Source: Yersinia proxima (GTDB lineage: Bacteria > Pseudomonadota > Gammaproteobacteria > Enterobacterales > Enterobacteriaceae). From it: a stretch of 64,000 nt of DNA. Location: positions 62,001 through 126,000 of the forward strand of contig NZ_CABHYG010000001.1 in assembly GCF_902170785.1 (NCBI RefSeq), given 5' to 3'. Shown one piece after another: positions 53,194-63,528 of the stretch. The stretch's first letter is position 1. Every line of letters begins with the position of its first letter. The notes below the pieces were generated by a model. It had not been told where the DNA came from. It saw only the letters and a program-made list of their open reading frames with translations, and ran no database searches. The position numbers were made by a program, and so were the translations under genes.

Positions 53194-54579
53194 ATGCGCA
53201 TTCACATATTAGGTATCTGCGGCACTTTCATGGGCGGCCTGGCTATGCTCGCCCGTTCATTAGGTCATGAAGTGACAGGATCGGATGCTAACGTGTATCC
53301 GCCGATGAGCACACTGCTGGAGAACCAAGGGATCGATTTGATCCAGGGATATGATCCCGCTCAGTTGGTTCCAGCGCCAGATCTTGTGATCATCGGTAAT
53401 GCCATGACCCGTGGTAATCCTTGTGTTGAAGCAGTATTAGAACAAGGCATCCCGTATGTGTCTGGCCCACAATGGCTGCATGACCATGTGTTGCCGGAGC
53501 GCTGGGTATTGGCAATCGCCGGTACACATGGTAAGACCACAACTGCTGGAATGGTGGCCTGGATACTGGAATCTTGCGGCTATGAGCCCGGTTTTGTGAT
53601 TGGTGGTGTGCCAGGTAATTTCGATGTTTCAGCCCGTTTAGGAAATAGCCCATTCTTTGTCATTGAAGCTGATGAATATGATTGCGCCTTCTTTGATAAG
53701 CGTTCCAAATTTGTTCATTACAGCCCAAGAACTTTGGTGATGAATAATCTTGAGTTCGATCATGCTGATATTTTTGATGACCTTAAAGCCATCCAGAAGC
53801 AATTCCATCATCTGGTTCGTTTGGTTCCAGGTTCAGGCAAAATTATTGTCCCGGATAATGATAATCACTTAAAACAAGTGATGGCGATGGGGTGCTGGAG
53901 CGAACAAGAGTTGGTGGGTGAAACAGGTAGTTGGTTTGCACGTAAAGTCGCAGTAGATTCCAGCGTCTATGAAGTGTTCCTCGATAATGAATTAGTGGGT
54001 GAAGTGAGCTGGTCATTGGTGGGAGAGCATAATATGCATAATGGCTTAATGGCCATTGCTGCTGCCCGCCATGTGGGCGTACTACCGGCAGATGCTTGCC
54101 GGGCGCTGGGGGATTTTATTAATGCTCGTCGCCGGTTGGAATTACGCGGTGAAGCTCATGGCGTCACGGTCTATGATGATTTTGCTCATCACCCAACAGC
54201 AATTCTCGCTACGTTGGCAGCACTGCGCAGTAAAGTTGGCGGAACCGCACGTATTTTAGCTGTATTGGAACCACGCTCTAACACCATGAAGTTAGGTATG
54301 TGCAAAAACGAATTAGCCCCTTCCCTGGGTCGGGCTGACGAAGTCTTCTTGTTCCAACCACAGCATATTCCTTGGCAAGTTGTCGAAGTTGCTGAAGCCT
54401 GTATTCAACCAGCACATTGGAGCGCTGATATTGATACATTAGTTGATATGGTTATCAAAACAGCTCAACCAGGGGATCACATTCTGGTGATGAGTAACGG
54501 CGGTTTTGGCGGTATTCACGATAAGCTATTGAGTGCTTTGAGTAAAAAAGCAGAACACGAGGCTGAATCTCAAGAGTAG
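53194..54579 (+). CDS. mpl: UDP-MurNAc:tripeptide ligase Mpl
   Basis: Mur-ligase family enzyme that recycles the murein tripeptide L-Ala-D-Glu-meso-DAP onto UDP-MurNAc. GICGTFMGGLAMLARSLGHEVTGSD N-terminal dinucleotide-like region, ATP loop AGTHGKTTT (about residues 108-116), EADEYDCAFFDKRSKF, and C-terminal YDDFAHHPTA are present. 461 residues (E. coli 457). Diverges from fbp. The neighbour beyond is yhcN rather than yjgA as in E. coli. Confidence 0.95.
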   Translation: MRIHILGICGTFMGGLAMLARSLGHEVTGSDANVYPPMSTLLENQGIDLIQGYDPAQLVPAPDLVIIGNAMTRGNPCVEAVLEQGIPYVSGPQWLHDHVLPERWVLAIAGTHGKTTTAGMVAWILESCGYEPGFVIGGVPGNFDVSARLGNSPFFVIEADEYDCAFFDKRSKFVHYSPRTLVMNNLEFDHADIFDDLKAIQKQFHHLVRLVPGSGKIIVPDNDNHLKQVMAMGCWSEQELVGETGSWFARKVAVDSSVYEVFLDNELVGEVSWSLVGEHNMHNGLMAIAAARHVGVLPADACRALGDFINARRRLELRGEAHGVTVYDDFAHHPTAILATLAALRSKVGGTARILAVLEPRSNTMKLGMCKNELAPSLGRADEVFLFQPQHIPWQVVEVAEACIQPAHWSADIDTLVDMVIKTAQPGDHILVMSNGGFGGIHDKLLSALSKKAEHEAESQE

Positions 54580-54584
54580 GTTGG

Positions 54585-54613
54585 ATAAAAAAAGCCCCCG
54601 CATAGCGGGGGTA
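54585..54613. terminator. Terminator between mpl and yhcN
   Basis: CCCCCGC / GCGGGGG with loop ATA region, preceded on the plus strand by seven A. Read on the minus strand it has a seven-T tail, so it fits minus-strand transcripts better but sits 6-10 bases after the mpl stop. Confidence 0.65.
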
Positions 54614-54800
54614 AAAGGGTTCGTCGGATAGACGACGAGGGATTATTCTGTTGTTGTGCTGATTTAACTCACTAACTTGTCGTAAGAGATACTCTATTCA
54701 ATATGCTGAAAGTGAATATTCAACAGATTGAATAAACCATCATGTTGCGAAAGTATGCCCCTTATTACGGGGCATTTACTTTCATCTTTTAGACTTAAAC

Positions 54801-55064
54801 TTATTTGTAGATCTCAGCAGTGGCATGCCAGTTATTTTCTTCGCGAGCTTCGATGACTTTATAAGCCTTAGCGCCCATGGCATCTGCTTTCTCAGACAAA
54901 GCCTGACGAATATCAGAAGGTGCGCCATTTAAACCACTGACGGTAATAGTCCCCATCGGCTGTAAATTCGCAGTTTGATTTTCACTAATAGAATCAGCTG
55001 CAAAAACACCAAATGACAATGCAGATAAAATGCTCATGGTTGCGATTGTAGTTTTAACTTTCAT
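54801..55064 (-). CDS. yhcN: YhcN-like periplasmic stress protein (DUF1471)
   Basis: 87 residues with signal peptide (about 1-22, ending FGVFA) and a DUF1471 fold: PMGTITVSGLNGAPSDIRQAL, ADAMGAKAYKVIEAR and WHATAEIYK. Same length, sequence pattern and argR neighbour as E. coli YhcN, implicated in responses to acid and peroxide. ATG 55064; AGAGGCAATAAT precedes it. Confidence 0.92.
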   Translation of the reverse strand: MKVKTTIATMSILSALSFGVFAADSISENQTANLQPMGTITVSGLNGAPSDIRQALSEKADAMGAKAYKVIEAREENNWHATAEIYK

Positions 55065-55475
55065 ATTATTGCCTCTATTTATTCTTTTATCACTTCAATG
55101 GAAGTGTGATTTACGTCACGAAAATGAGTATACATCTAGTAACTGAGAATATTAATAGCTCGCTAATAATATTTGTTGTCACTTTTCCGTTGGTTATTAC
55201 TTTTTAAGAACGAAAAGGAATAAAAATTGATTAAAAAACAACATATTTAAGAAAAAATAGTGTTTTTTCAATGCTATAAGTGTTTTTGACTAAAAGTGCG
55301 AAAGAGTATGGTGATTTTGACCATAAATGGAATGAAGACAGCGTTATTGGGCGATTTTAATATGGCCAAGGCAGTTAGATACCCTGTTTATGATAAGGTT
55401 TTAGGGCGAGCAAGATAGATGTGTATCAATGAGAGAATGCGGCATATAAGGCCGCATCTATAGATTTGCGAGGAA
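55065..55475. other. yhcN-argR intergenic region
   Basis: About 410 bases, strongly AT-rich. It holds the yhcN promoter and, near argR, a hairpin ATGCGGC (55437-55443) / GCCGCAT (55451-55457) that probably ends argR transcription. No gene seen. Confidence 0.5.
55437..55457 (-). terminator. Hairpin after argR
   Basis: 7-bp GC-rich stem with a 7-base loop, 19 bases beyond the argR stop. The following minus-strand bases are TCTCTC rather than a T run. Confidence 0.5.
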
Positions 55476-55949
<474 letters not shown>

Positions 55950-55996
55950 TTATGCCCTGGGCAGTCAATAGTCAATAGGATTATTATGCATATAAA

Positions 55997-56010
55997 TGAA
56001 TTTTTATTCA
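55997..56010. promoter_or_regulatory. ARG box upstream of argR
   Basis: TGAATTTTTATTCA, a perfect match to the ARG-box core (TGAAT, four A/T, ATTCA). ARG boxes usually come in pairs about 21 bases apart; I see no second good box. Confidence 0.85.
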
Positions 56011-56409
56011 ACATGACTATGGAGTATTGGTGATAAAAGCACTGATATCAAGGTACAGGGGAATTCTAATATTATCTTGCTGTTACGATTATGCTAAATC
56101 GGATTTTTTCAACATTTCGACTTGGTAGCTAAAGTGTTATTAAAATGATGTTGTTTTGATGTAAAAAAAAGGTGTAATGTAACCGCCGATTAACCTGTCA
56201 TGAATACGTAAGAGAATTTTAGAATAATGTGCGCTATATCATTAACGAATAAGCGGTTTACTCTAAAATGGATAAACCTTATGCGCCTTTTTGATGCGTG
56301 ATATCTCAATCTGACTGTTAATAGATTGTGTTTAAAATCGCAATAAATTAAGGTTCGTAAATAGATGAATTCACGGCAAATTTAAATTAAATATAATAAG
56401 GAGTATAGG
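56011..56409. other. argR-mdh divergent intergenic region
   Basis: The remaining 400 bases before mdh are AT-rich without repeat or ORF. mdh promoters must lie here; no site is clear enough to name. Confidence 0.4.
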
Positions 56410-57345
56410 ATGAAAGTTGCAGTTCTCGGTGCCGCTGGTGGTATTGGCCAGGCCCTCGCTCTTCTACTCAAGACCCAGCTTCCTTCAGGTTCAGACCTCT
56501 CATTATATGATATAGCGCCAGTGACTCCTGGTGTTGCGGTTGATCTGAGCCATATCCCAACTGCTGTTAACATTAAAGGTTTCAGCGGTGAAGATGCTAC
56601 CCCAGCACTCCAGGGGGCAGATATTGTCCTGATCTCTGCGGGTGTTGCACGTAAACCAGGTATGGATCGTTCAGACCTGTTCAATGTGAACGCGGGTATC
56701 GTTCGTAATCTGGTTGAGCAAATCGCGCGTACTTGCCCGAAAGCATTAATCGGTATTATTACTAACCCAGTTAATACAACTGTCGCTATTGCGGCAGAAG
56801 TGCTGAAAAAAGCCGGTGTTTACGATAAAAACAAATTATTCGGCATCACTACCCTAGACACTATCCGTTCCAACACCTTTGTTGCTGAGCTGAAAGGCAA
56901 ACAACCTCAAGATATCGAAGTGCCGGTTATTGGCGGCCATTCTGGTGTTACCATCCTGCCTTTACTTTCACAAATTCCAGGTGTCAGCTTCACAGAACAA
57001 GAAGTTATTGATCTGACTAAGCGTATCCAGAATGCAGGCACTGAAGTTGTCGAAGCAAAAGCCGGTGGCGGGTCAGCGACTCTGTCTATGGGGCAAGCTG
57101 CTGCACGCTTTGGTCTTTCTTTAGTTCGTGCTTTGCAAGGCGAAAGCAATGTTGTGGAATGTTCTTACGTTGAAGGTGACGGCAAGTATGCCCGCTTCTT
57201 TGCTCAGCCAATTCTATTGGGTAAAGATGGCGTAGCGGAACGGAAAGATATCGGCAAACTGAGTGCTTTTGAACAACAGGCACTGGCAAATATGCTAGAT
57301 GTTCTGCACAAAGATATTGAGTTAGGCGAGCAGTTCGTCAAATAA
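56410..57345 (+). CDS. mdh: Malate dehydrogenase
   Basis: NAD-dependent TCA-cycle enzyme. [14 protein letters not shown] nucleotide fold at the N-terminus, substrate Arg residues in [20 protein letters not shown], and catalytic His in [10 protein letters not shown]. 311 residues (E. coli 312). AAGGAG lies 8-9 bases before ATG. Followed by two hairpins and then convergent sfsB. Confidence 0.98.
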   Translation: MKVAVLGAAGGIGQALALLLKTQLPSGSDLSLYDIAPVTPGVAVDLSHIPTAVNIKGFSGEDATPALQGADIVLISAGVARKPGMDRSDLFNVNAGIVRNLVEQIARTCPKALIGIITNPVNTTVAIAAEVLKKAGVYDKNKLFGITTLDTIRSNTFVAELKGKQPQDIEVPVIGGHSGVTILPLLSQIPGVSFTEQEVIDLTKRIQNAGTEVVEAKAGGGSATLSMGQAAARFGLSLVRALQGESNVVECSYVEGDGKYARFFAQPILLGKDGVAERKDIGKLSAFEQQALANMLDVLHKDIELGEQFVK

Positions 57346-57356
57346 ACTCTTGTAAT

Positions 57357-57421
57357 AGGGGCTAAAGCAGCCCCTTGAATGACATCATCAACCGCCGATG
57401 TAGTTTATTGGCGGTTTTTTT
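57357..57421 (+). terminator. Terminators after mdh
   Basis: A first hairpin GGGGCTAAAGCAGCCCC (57358-57374) without T run, then ACCGCC (57391-57396) with GGCGGT (57410-57415) and seven T. The T run reaches into the stop codon of convergent sfsB. Confidence 0.8.
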
Positions 57422-57695
57422 ATTCTTCGGTTATAGGCTGTCGTATCCTGATTTTTCGGTCGAGAAGTGCACCGGTTTTTGAGTCAAAATAGCGTGTTGG
57501 CCAAATTTCGGAAGGATGAATTTCCAGGCATTCTGCAATCAACCATTCCCCCTTAGGCCAAGGCCGAGTTAGTGCATTAGCAAGTGTGGATGAGCTTAAA
57601 CCTGCTTTTCTAGAGACTGCTGCCAGAGTAGTGTCTTTCTTACGTAGTGCCGCAATGATGTCGGCTGGGTGCCAATCAGATTTCCTTAAAATCAT
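57420..57695 (-). CDS. sfsB: Ner-like DNA-binding protein SfsB (Nlp)
   Basis: 91-residue helix-turn-helix protein of the Ner/Nlp family: DWHPADIIAALRKKDTTLAA, SRKAGLSSSTLANAL, RPWPKGEWLIAECL and EIWPTRYFD. It closely parallels phage Mu Ner, the early-promoter repressor, and E. coli SfsB (Nlp), which was found through maltose-gene effects. ATG 57695 with AAAGGA upstream. It is divergent from a Mu-type DNA-binding protein, the same layout as ner and c in Mu. Confidence 0.92.
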   Translation of the reverse strand: MILRKSDWHPADIIAALRKKDTTLAAVSRKAGLSSSTLANALTRPWPKGEWLIAECLEIHPSEIWPTRYFDSKTGALLDRKIRIRQPITEE

Positions 57696-57744
57696 CTTTA
57701 ATCCTTTTTTTTTCTAAGTAACTGGCGTGTTAGTGATATAAATA

Positions 57745-57768
57745 ACGGTACATTGTTAATCGTACAGT
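57745..57768. promoter_or_regulatory. Inverted repeat between sfsB and the Mu-type gene
   Basis: ACGGTAC (57745-57751) and GTACAGT (57762-57768), 6 of 7 positions symmetric, spacing 10. It lies in the 183-base divergent gap in a position suited to an operator for one or both HTH proteins. Inferred only from symmetry. Confidence 0.4.
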
Positions 57769-57878
57769 GAACAGAAAGTAATCATTTAGAAATATACTAA
57801 CATTTATTTTCTGAAAGAATTTAAATGTTTTCTAAATATTCCTTTTTTGTGTCACAACGCATATTAGGAAGCAATGCC

Positions 57879-58226
57879 ATGAAAAAAGAGTGGTTTGCCG
57901 CTAAGGAATTGGCAGGTCTTGATGGGTTACCGTCATCACCACAAGGAGTAAACCTCATGGCTAAACGTGAGGGATGGGAACAGCGCCGTCGCCGTGGTGT
58001 TCAAGGCAAGGCTGTCGAGTATCATATTGAAAGTTTACCTCCCACTATACTGAATTCATTACAGTTAAGGGAAGAACCAGCTCAATATACGACAACACGA
58101 CAGGACCCGCTGGTGTTATGGATTGAAGCGTATTATCGTTTTACCGAAGCTGAACGTGAACAAGTCATTACGTTTATATTTCGTGAAGGAGCAAAAAGCC
58201 TGATAGAGCGGCTGACGACGGATTAG
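57879..58226 (+). CDS. Mu repressor/transposase-type winged-helix DNA-binding protein
   Basis: 115 residues. Residues about 1-62 (KEWFAAKELAGLDGLP, GVNLMAKREGWEQRRRRG, GKAVEYHIESLP) match the pattern of the Mu-type N-terminal DNA-binding domain, shared by the c repressor and MuA transposase. The remaining about 50 residues (DPLVLWIEAYYRFTEAEREQVI ...) are helical and lack any DDE catalytic domain, so this is a stand-alone regulator-like protein. ATG 57879 is chosen for AGGAAG 7 bases upstream; the frame is open to 57825. Divergent from sfsB and convergent with ispB. Confidence 0.8.
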   Translation: MKKEWFAAKELAGLDGLPSSPQGVNLMAKREGWEQRRRRGVQGKAVEYHIESLPPTILNSLQLREEPAQYTTTRQDPLVLWIEAYYRFTEAEREQVITFIFREGAKSLIERLTTD

Positions 58227-58290
58227 TTAGTGCAGGGCTTTTTGCCAATGGATAACTCCGGCGACGATACCGGAGTTTCTGTATGATTTC

Positions 58291-59262
58291 TTAAAATGAG
58301 CGTTGTACTGCAATATGCGCCAAACCTTCTAGGGCCAGACGATAATCGCTTTCAGGGAGAACCTGCAAAGCTGCAATGGCTTTGTCCGCCTCTTCTTCAG
58401 CACGCTGGCGAGTATAATCTAGTGAGCCACACTGCTGCATTGCAACTAACACAGGTTCGAGTAAATGGCGGCCATTACCTTCCTCAATGGCTTGCCGAAT
58501 CATTGCGGTTTGCTCTGGCGTTCCATTGTGCATTGCATGTAGTAACGGGAGTGTTGGTTTACCTTCGTTCAGGTCATCACCGGTATTTTTACCCAAAGTA
58601 ATGCCATCCGAACTGTAATCCAGCAAGTCATCGATAAGCTGAAAAGCCGTGCCCAGATAGCGGCCATAATTTTGTAAGGCAAGTTCCTGCTCTTCGGTCG
58701 CATCGGACAAGACAGCAGCTGATTGAGAAGCTGCTTCGAACAAGCGGGCAGTTTTGCTATAGATGACCTGCATATAGTTTTCTTCAGTGATGTCAGGATT
58801 ATTGCAGTTCATTAACTGCAAGACCTCACCTTCCGCAATCACGTTGGTTGCGGCCGACATCAATGTAAGAACACGCAGTGATTCAAGGCTGGTCATCATC
58901 TGGAATGAACGCGTATAGATATAATCGCCCACCAATACACTGGCTGCATTACCAAAGGCAGCATTGGCCGTAGCCTTGCCACGGCGCATATCTGATTCAT
59001 CGACGACATCATCATGCAGCAGCGTCGCTGTATGGATAAATTCAATCAATGCCGCGACCGTGATATGTTTAGTGCCTTGATAGCCAAGCGCCCGAGCCAC
59101 CAAAACAGCGATCATTGGGCGGATACGTTTCCCACCGCCACTGATAATGTAATGACCCAATTGATTGATGAGAACAACATCAGAGTTCAATTGTTCGAGA
59201 ATTGTTGTGTTTACAGCCGCCATATCTGGCGCGGTTAAGTCGATAATCTTTTCTAGGTTCAT
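58291..59262 (-). CDS. ispB: Octaprenyl diphosphate synthase IspB
   Basis: Makes the C40 side chain of ubiquinone and menaquinone. First Asp-rich motif LLHDDVVDESDMRRGK and second LIDDLLDYSSDG; GGGKRIRPMI near the start. 323 residues, the same as E. coli. ATG 59262; the upstream sequence has no good ribosome site. Divergent from rplU, as in E. coli. Confidence 0.96.
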   Translation of the reverse strand: MNLEKIIDLTAPDMAAVNTTILEQLNSDVVLINQLGHYIISGGGKRIRPMIAVLVARALGYQGTKHITVAALIEFIHTATLLHDDVVDESDMRRGKATANAAFGNAASVLVGDYIYTRSFQMMTSLESLRVLTLMSAATNVIAEGEVLQLMNCNNPDITEENYMQVIYSKTARLFEAASQSAAVLSDATEEQELALQNYGRYLGTAFQLIDDLLDYSSDGITLGKNTGDDLNEGKPTLPLLHAMHNGTPEQTAMIRQAIEEGNGRHLLEPVLVAMQQCGSLDYTRQRAEEEADKAIAALQVLPESDYRLALEGLAHIAVQRSF

Positions 59263-59419
59263 TGTTATATTCAGCTGTTTTTCTCTTTAACTGCGATGAG
59301 ATTACCGCCCACATTATTACATGACGTTCCCTGAGACTATGATTGTACTTGAAAAATCCATCAAATAAACGAGATGTAAGAAACTGTGCTTTTTTTCTTC
59401 TCTTGGGCCGATTATATAC

Positions 59420-59448
59420 TTGTCATTCACTACATTTTTGCGTAGAAT
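59420..59448 (+). promoter_or_regulatory. Sigma-70 promoter of rplU-rpmA
   Basis: -35 TTGTCA (59420-59425), 17-base spacer, -10 TAGAAT (59443-59448), then GC-rich TCGCGCCC. Strong ribosomal-gene promoter. Confidence 0.8.
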
Positions 59449-59521
59449 TCGCGCCCTATTGTGAATATTTATAGTGCGCTCTGGACTACAAAAGTGGAGT
59501 GTGCGGAAAGCGGAGTTTTAT

Positions 59522-59833
59522 ATGTACGCGGTTTTCCAAAGTGGTGGTAAACAACACCGAGTAAGCGAAGGTCAAACCATTCGCCTGGAAAAGCTGGACA
59601 TCGCAACTGGTGAAGCTGTTGAGTTTGACCAAGTTCTGATGATTGCTAACGGTGAAGAAATCAATATCGGCGCTCCTTTAGTTGTCGGTGGCGTGGTTAA
59701 GGCTGAAGTAGTTGCTCACGGTCGTGGCGAGAAGATTAAGATTGTTAAATTCCGTCGTCGTAAGCATTACCGTAAGCAGCAAGGTCATCGTCAGTGGTTC
59801 ACTGATGTTAAAATCACCGGTATCAGCGCTTAA
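59522..59833 (+). CDS. rplU: 50S ribosomal protein L21
   Basis: 103-residue ribosomal protein: [18 protein letters not shown] start, and the RNA-binding [14 protein letters not shown] motif. ATG 59522 with GCGGAG upstream; the open frame to 59474 is not supported. First gene before rpmA-yhbE-obgE. Confidence 0.97.
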   Translation: MYAVFQSGGKQHRVSEGQTIRLEKLDIATGEAVEFDQVLMIANGEEINIGAPLVVGGVVKAEVVAHGRGEKIKIVKFRRRKHYRKQQGHRQWFTDVKITGISA

Positions 59834-59852
59834 GATTTAGGAGAGCGGATAA

Positions 59853-60110
<258 letters not shown>

Positions 60111-60137
60111 GTTTTTCGCGTCCTGTAAATAGATGTA

Positions 60138-60168
60138 AGCCCTGCAATTTCGTTGCGGGGCTTTTTAC
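60138..60168 (+). terminator. Terminator after rpmA
   Basis: AGCCCTGCAA (60138-60147) with TTGCGGGGCT (60153-60162), then a T run. It may be partly read through into yhbE-obgE. Confidence 0.85.
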
Positions 60169-60196
60169 ATTTCTGGGTTAACCCCCCTGGTAAAAA

Positions 60197-61156
60197 ATGG
60201 ATACGAAGCAGCAGGCTGGTTTGGGTATTTTTTTGGCACTAACCACTGCCGTATTCTGGGGTGCCTTGCCGATCGCAATGAAGCAAGTGCTTGAGGTCAT
60301 GGAGCCTTATACCATTGTTTGGTATCGCTTTATGATGGCGGCTATCGGTTTGGGGATTATCCTGGCTTCACGTCGTCAGTTGCCCTCTCTTAAACTTTTT
60401 CGCCAACGTCGCTGGCTAGTATTATTGATAGTTGCGACCTGTGGCTTGCTGGGGAATTTCATCTTCTTCAGTTCATCATTACAATATCTCAGTCCGACGA
60501 CATCTCAGGTTATCGGGCAACTCTCGCCGGTTGGGATGATGGTTGCCAGTGTGCTGATTTTAAAAGAGCGAATGCGCATCACCCAGGTTATTGGTGCGGG
60601 CATGCTGATTTGTGGCCTGTTGTTATTTTTTAACACCAGTTTGCATGAAATCTTTACCCGTTTGACGGATTACACCCTTGGCGTGGCATTGGGGGTCTGT
60701 GCAGCGGTTGTCTGGGTCAGCTATGGTGTTGCTCAGAAGGTGCTATTAAGGCGTATGGCATCGCAACAAATTTTATTATTGTTGTACACTTTATGTGCAA
60801 TCGCATTATTCCCATTAGCAAAGCCCGCCGTTATTTTTCAGCTAAATGGGTGGCAGTTTGCCTGTTTACTGTTCTGTGGGGTTAATACCCTGGTTGGTTA
60901 TGGTGCTTTGGCTGAAGCCATGGCGCGCTGGCAGGCCGCGCAGGTAAGCGCACTCGTCACATTGACGCCGCTGTTTACCTTGTTTTTTTCAATTTTATTG
61001 GCGCTGGCCTGGCCAGATATGTTCGCCGCACCATCTCTCAACTTTGTGGGATACGTAGGCGCATTCGTGGTAGTGGCAGGTGCAATGTTTTCCGCAATTG
61101 GGCACCGTTGGTGGCCACGTCGGACAGAAATAAATCGGGTTGCTGCGCAAAAATAG
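60197..61156 (+). CDS. yhbE: DMT-family membrane transporter YhbE
   Basis: Ten-membrane-segment protein of the drug/metabolite (EamA) family with two repeated halves: ALTTAVFWGALPIAMKQVLE and LQYLSPTTSQVIGQLSPVGM in the first, WVSYGVAQKVLLRRM and YGALAEAMARWQAAQVSA in the second. 319 residues (E. coli 321). Substrate unknown. Conserved between rpmA and obgE; ATG 60197 lacks a strong ribosome site (CCCCTGG). Confidence 0.93.
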   Translation: MDTKQQAGLGIFLALTTAVFWGALPIAMKQVLEVMEPYTIVWYRFMMAAIGLGIILASRRQLPSLKLFRQRRWLVLLIVATCGLLGNFIFFSSSLQYLSPTTSQVIGQLSPVGMMVASVLILKERMRITQVIGAGMLICGLLLFFNTSLHEIFTRLTDYTLGVALGVCAAVVWVSYGVAQKVLLRRMASQQILLLLYTLCAIALFPLAKPAVIFQLNGWQFACLLFCGVNTLVGYGALAEAMARWQAAQVSALVTLTPLFTLFFSILLALAWPDMFAAPSLNFVGYVGAFVVVAGAMFSAIGHRWWPRRTEINRVAAQK

Positions 61157-61187
61157 CAGCTCGGTGAATGATTTACGGAGAAAGTAA

Positions 61188-62360
<1,173 letters not shown>

Positions 62361-62400
62361 GTTTCCCAGTAGTTGCACGTCAGTGAAGTAGGATGTGAAC

Positions 62401-62434
62401 AAGGGCTGCCATTCGTGGTGGCCCTTTTGTTTGT
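62401..62434 (+). terminator. Terminator after obgE
   Basis: AAGGGC-GCCA and TGG-GGCCCTT with a TTCG tetraloop, followed by TTTTGTTTG. Confidence 0.8.
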
Positions 62435-62463
62435 AGGAGGAGCGCTGGTATTAATAAACTCGT

Positions 62464-63528
62464 TTAGCTGTGTGTGGTCGCCGGTATCCAGCATTGTGCT
62501 TTTAACCCTGAACGGTCAGAACGATTCTCCAGCGTGAGTCTTCCTTGGTGCAGTTGGGCAATTCGGATCACAATATTTAGCCCTAAGCCGCTGCCACCGT
62601 AGCGTTGGTCCATACGACGAAATGCCTGCGTCAGTTCACCTGCTTGTTCCTGCTTTATTCCTGGCCCTTCATCAGTAACTTGCAACAGAGTCCCCTGTGC
62701 TTCAGCAGACAGTTTGACTGAAATTTGACTGCCAACCGGGCTGTAGCGATGTGCATTTTCAACCAGATTACGCAGCATCAAACGCAGCAATGTGGCATCG
62801 CCCTGAGTCTGAGCATCAGCGGGAAGTTCCCATTGTAGAGTTTGCTGGCGCTGAGCGCACATTTCCTCCAGCTCTTCTTTCAGTGGTTGCACCACGTTTT
62901 CTATCCAATTCAATGTTTGATAAAGGCCACTGGCAAAATTCTGGCCGGCCCTCGACAGCATCAAGAGTTGTTCAATAGTGTGCATTAATAAATCAATTCG
63001 GCCGATAAGCGGCTTACTTTCAGCAATACCTTGCTGTTCCATCAATTCAAGATGCAGTCGAATACCGGCAAGAGGGGTGCGTAACTCGTGTGCGGCATCG
63101 GCAGTAAACAGGCGCTCTTGCGCGATGGTATTAGAGAGCCGGGATAGCAATTGATTAAGGGTAGATGTCACAGAGACAATTTCTTGCATGTCACTATTGA
63201 CGACGACTGGGGTCAGGTTATCTGCGGAGCGCTCAGCCAATTTCTGCTGTAATTGATCCAGCGGTCGAATAATCCAACTGATGGCCCAAAAAGAGAGTAA
63301 CAGAGTAATCGCCATCATGATGAGTGAGGGTGCAAGCAGTGAGGCAATGGCCTCGGCGATTTCGGTATCAACCCGCTCATTGCGCACTTTGGCGCTCAGC
63401 GTTTCATCCACTAAAAAGCTGATTTGTTCTTGGCTTTCATGCCATAACCAAAATGCACTAATCAACTGGGTTATTAATAATATTAACGCCAGCATCAGGA
63501 TGAGACGACGCCGCATACTGATCATCAT
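62464..63528 (-). CDS. pmrB: Sensor histidine kinase PmrB (BasS)
   Basis: Inner-membrane kinase of the PmrAB system that controls lipid A and core modification and polymyxin resistance. TM1 about 9-29, a short periplasmic loop about 30-65 holding an ExxE (E56, E59) like the iron-binding motif of enterobacterial PmrB, TM2 about 66-86, HAMP, HisKA with H147 in DAAHELRTPLAG, and an ATPase domain (NLVENAHRYSP, DEGPGI, GGSGLGL). 354 residues (E. coli 363). Overlaps pmrA by 4 bases (ATGA). Adjacent to obgE, unlike in E. coli. Confidence 0.92.
   Translation of the reverse strand: MMISMRRRLILMLALILLITQLISAFWLWHESQEQISFLVDETLSAKVRNERVDTEIAEAIASLLAPSLIMMAITLLLSFWAISWIIRPLDQLQQKLAERSADNLTPVVVNSDMQEIVSVTSTLNQLLSRLSNTIAQERLFTADAAHELRTPLAGIRLHLELMEQQGIAESKPLIGRIDLLMHTIEQLLMLSRAGQNFASGLYQTLNWIENVVQPLKEELEEMCAQRQQTLQWELPADAQTQGDATLLRLMLRNLVENAHRYSPVGSQISVKLSAEAQGTLLQVTDEGPGIKQEQAGELTQAFRRMDQRYGGSGLGLNIVIRIAQLHQGRLTLENRSDRSGLKAQCWIPATTHS

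Noticed and set aside
55411-55430. AGATGTGTAT at 55417-55426 resembles the start of the Tn5 mosaic end used in sequencing adapters, and the antisense frame reads LSLIHI.
   Set aside because: Only the first ten bases match; the next bases (CAATGAGAG) do not continue the mosaic end, and the surrounding sequence is a normal intergenic region. Chance similarity is more likely than adapter contamination.
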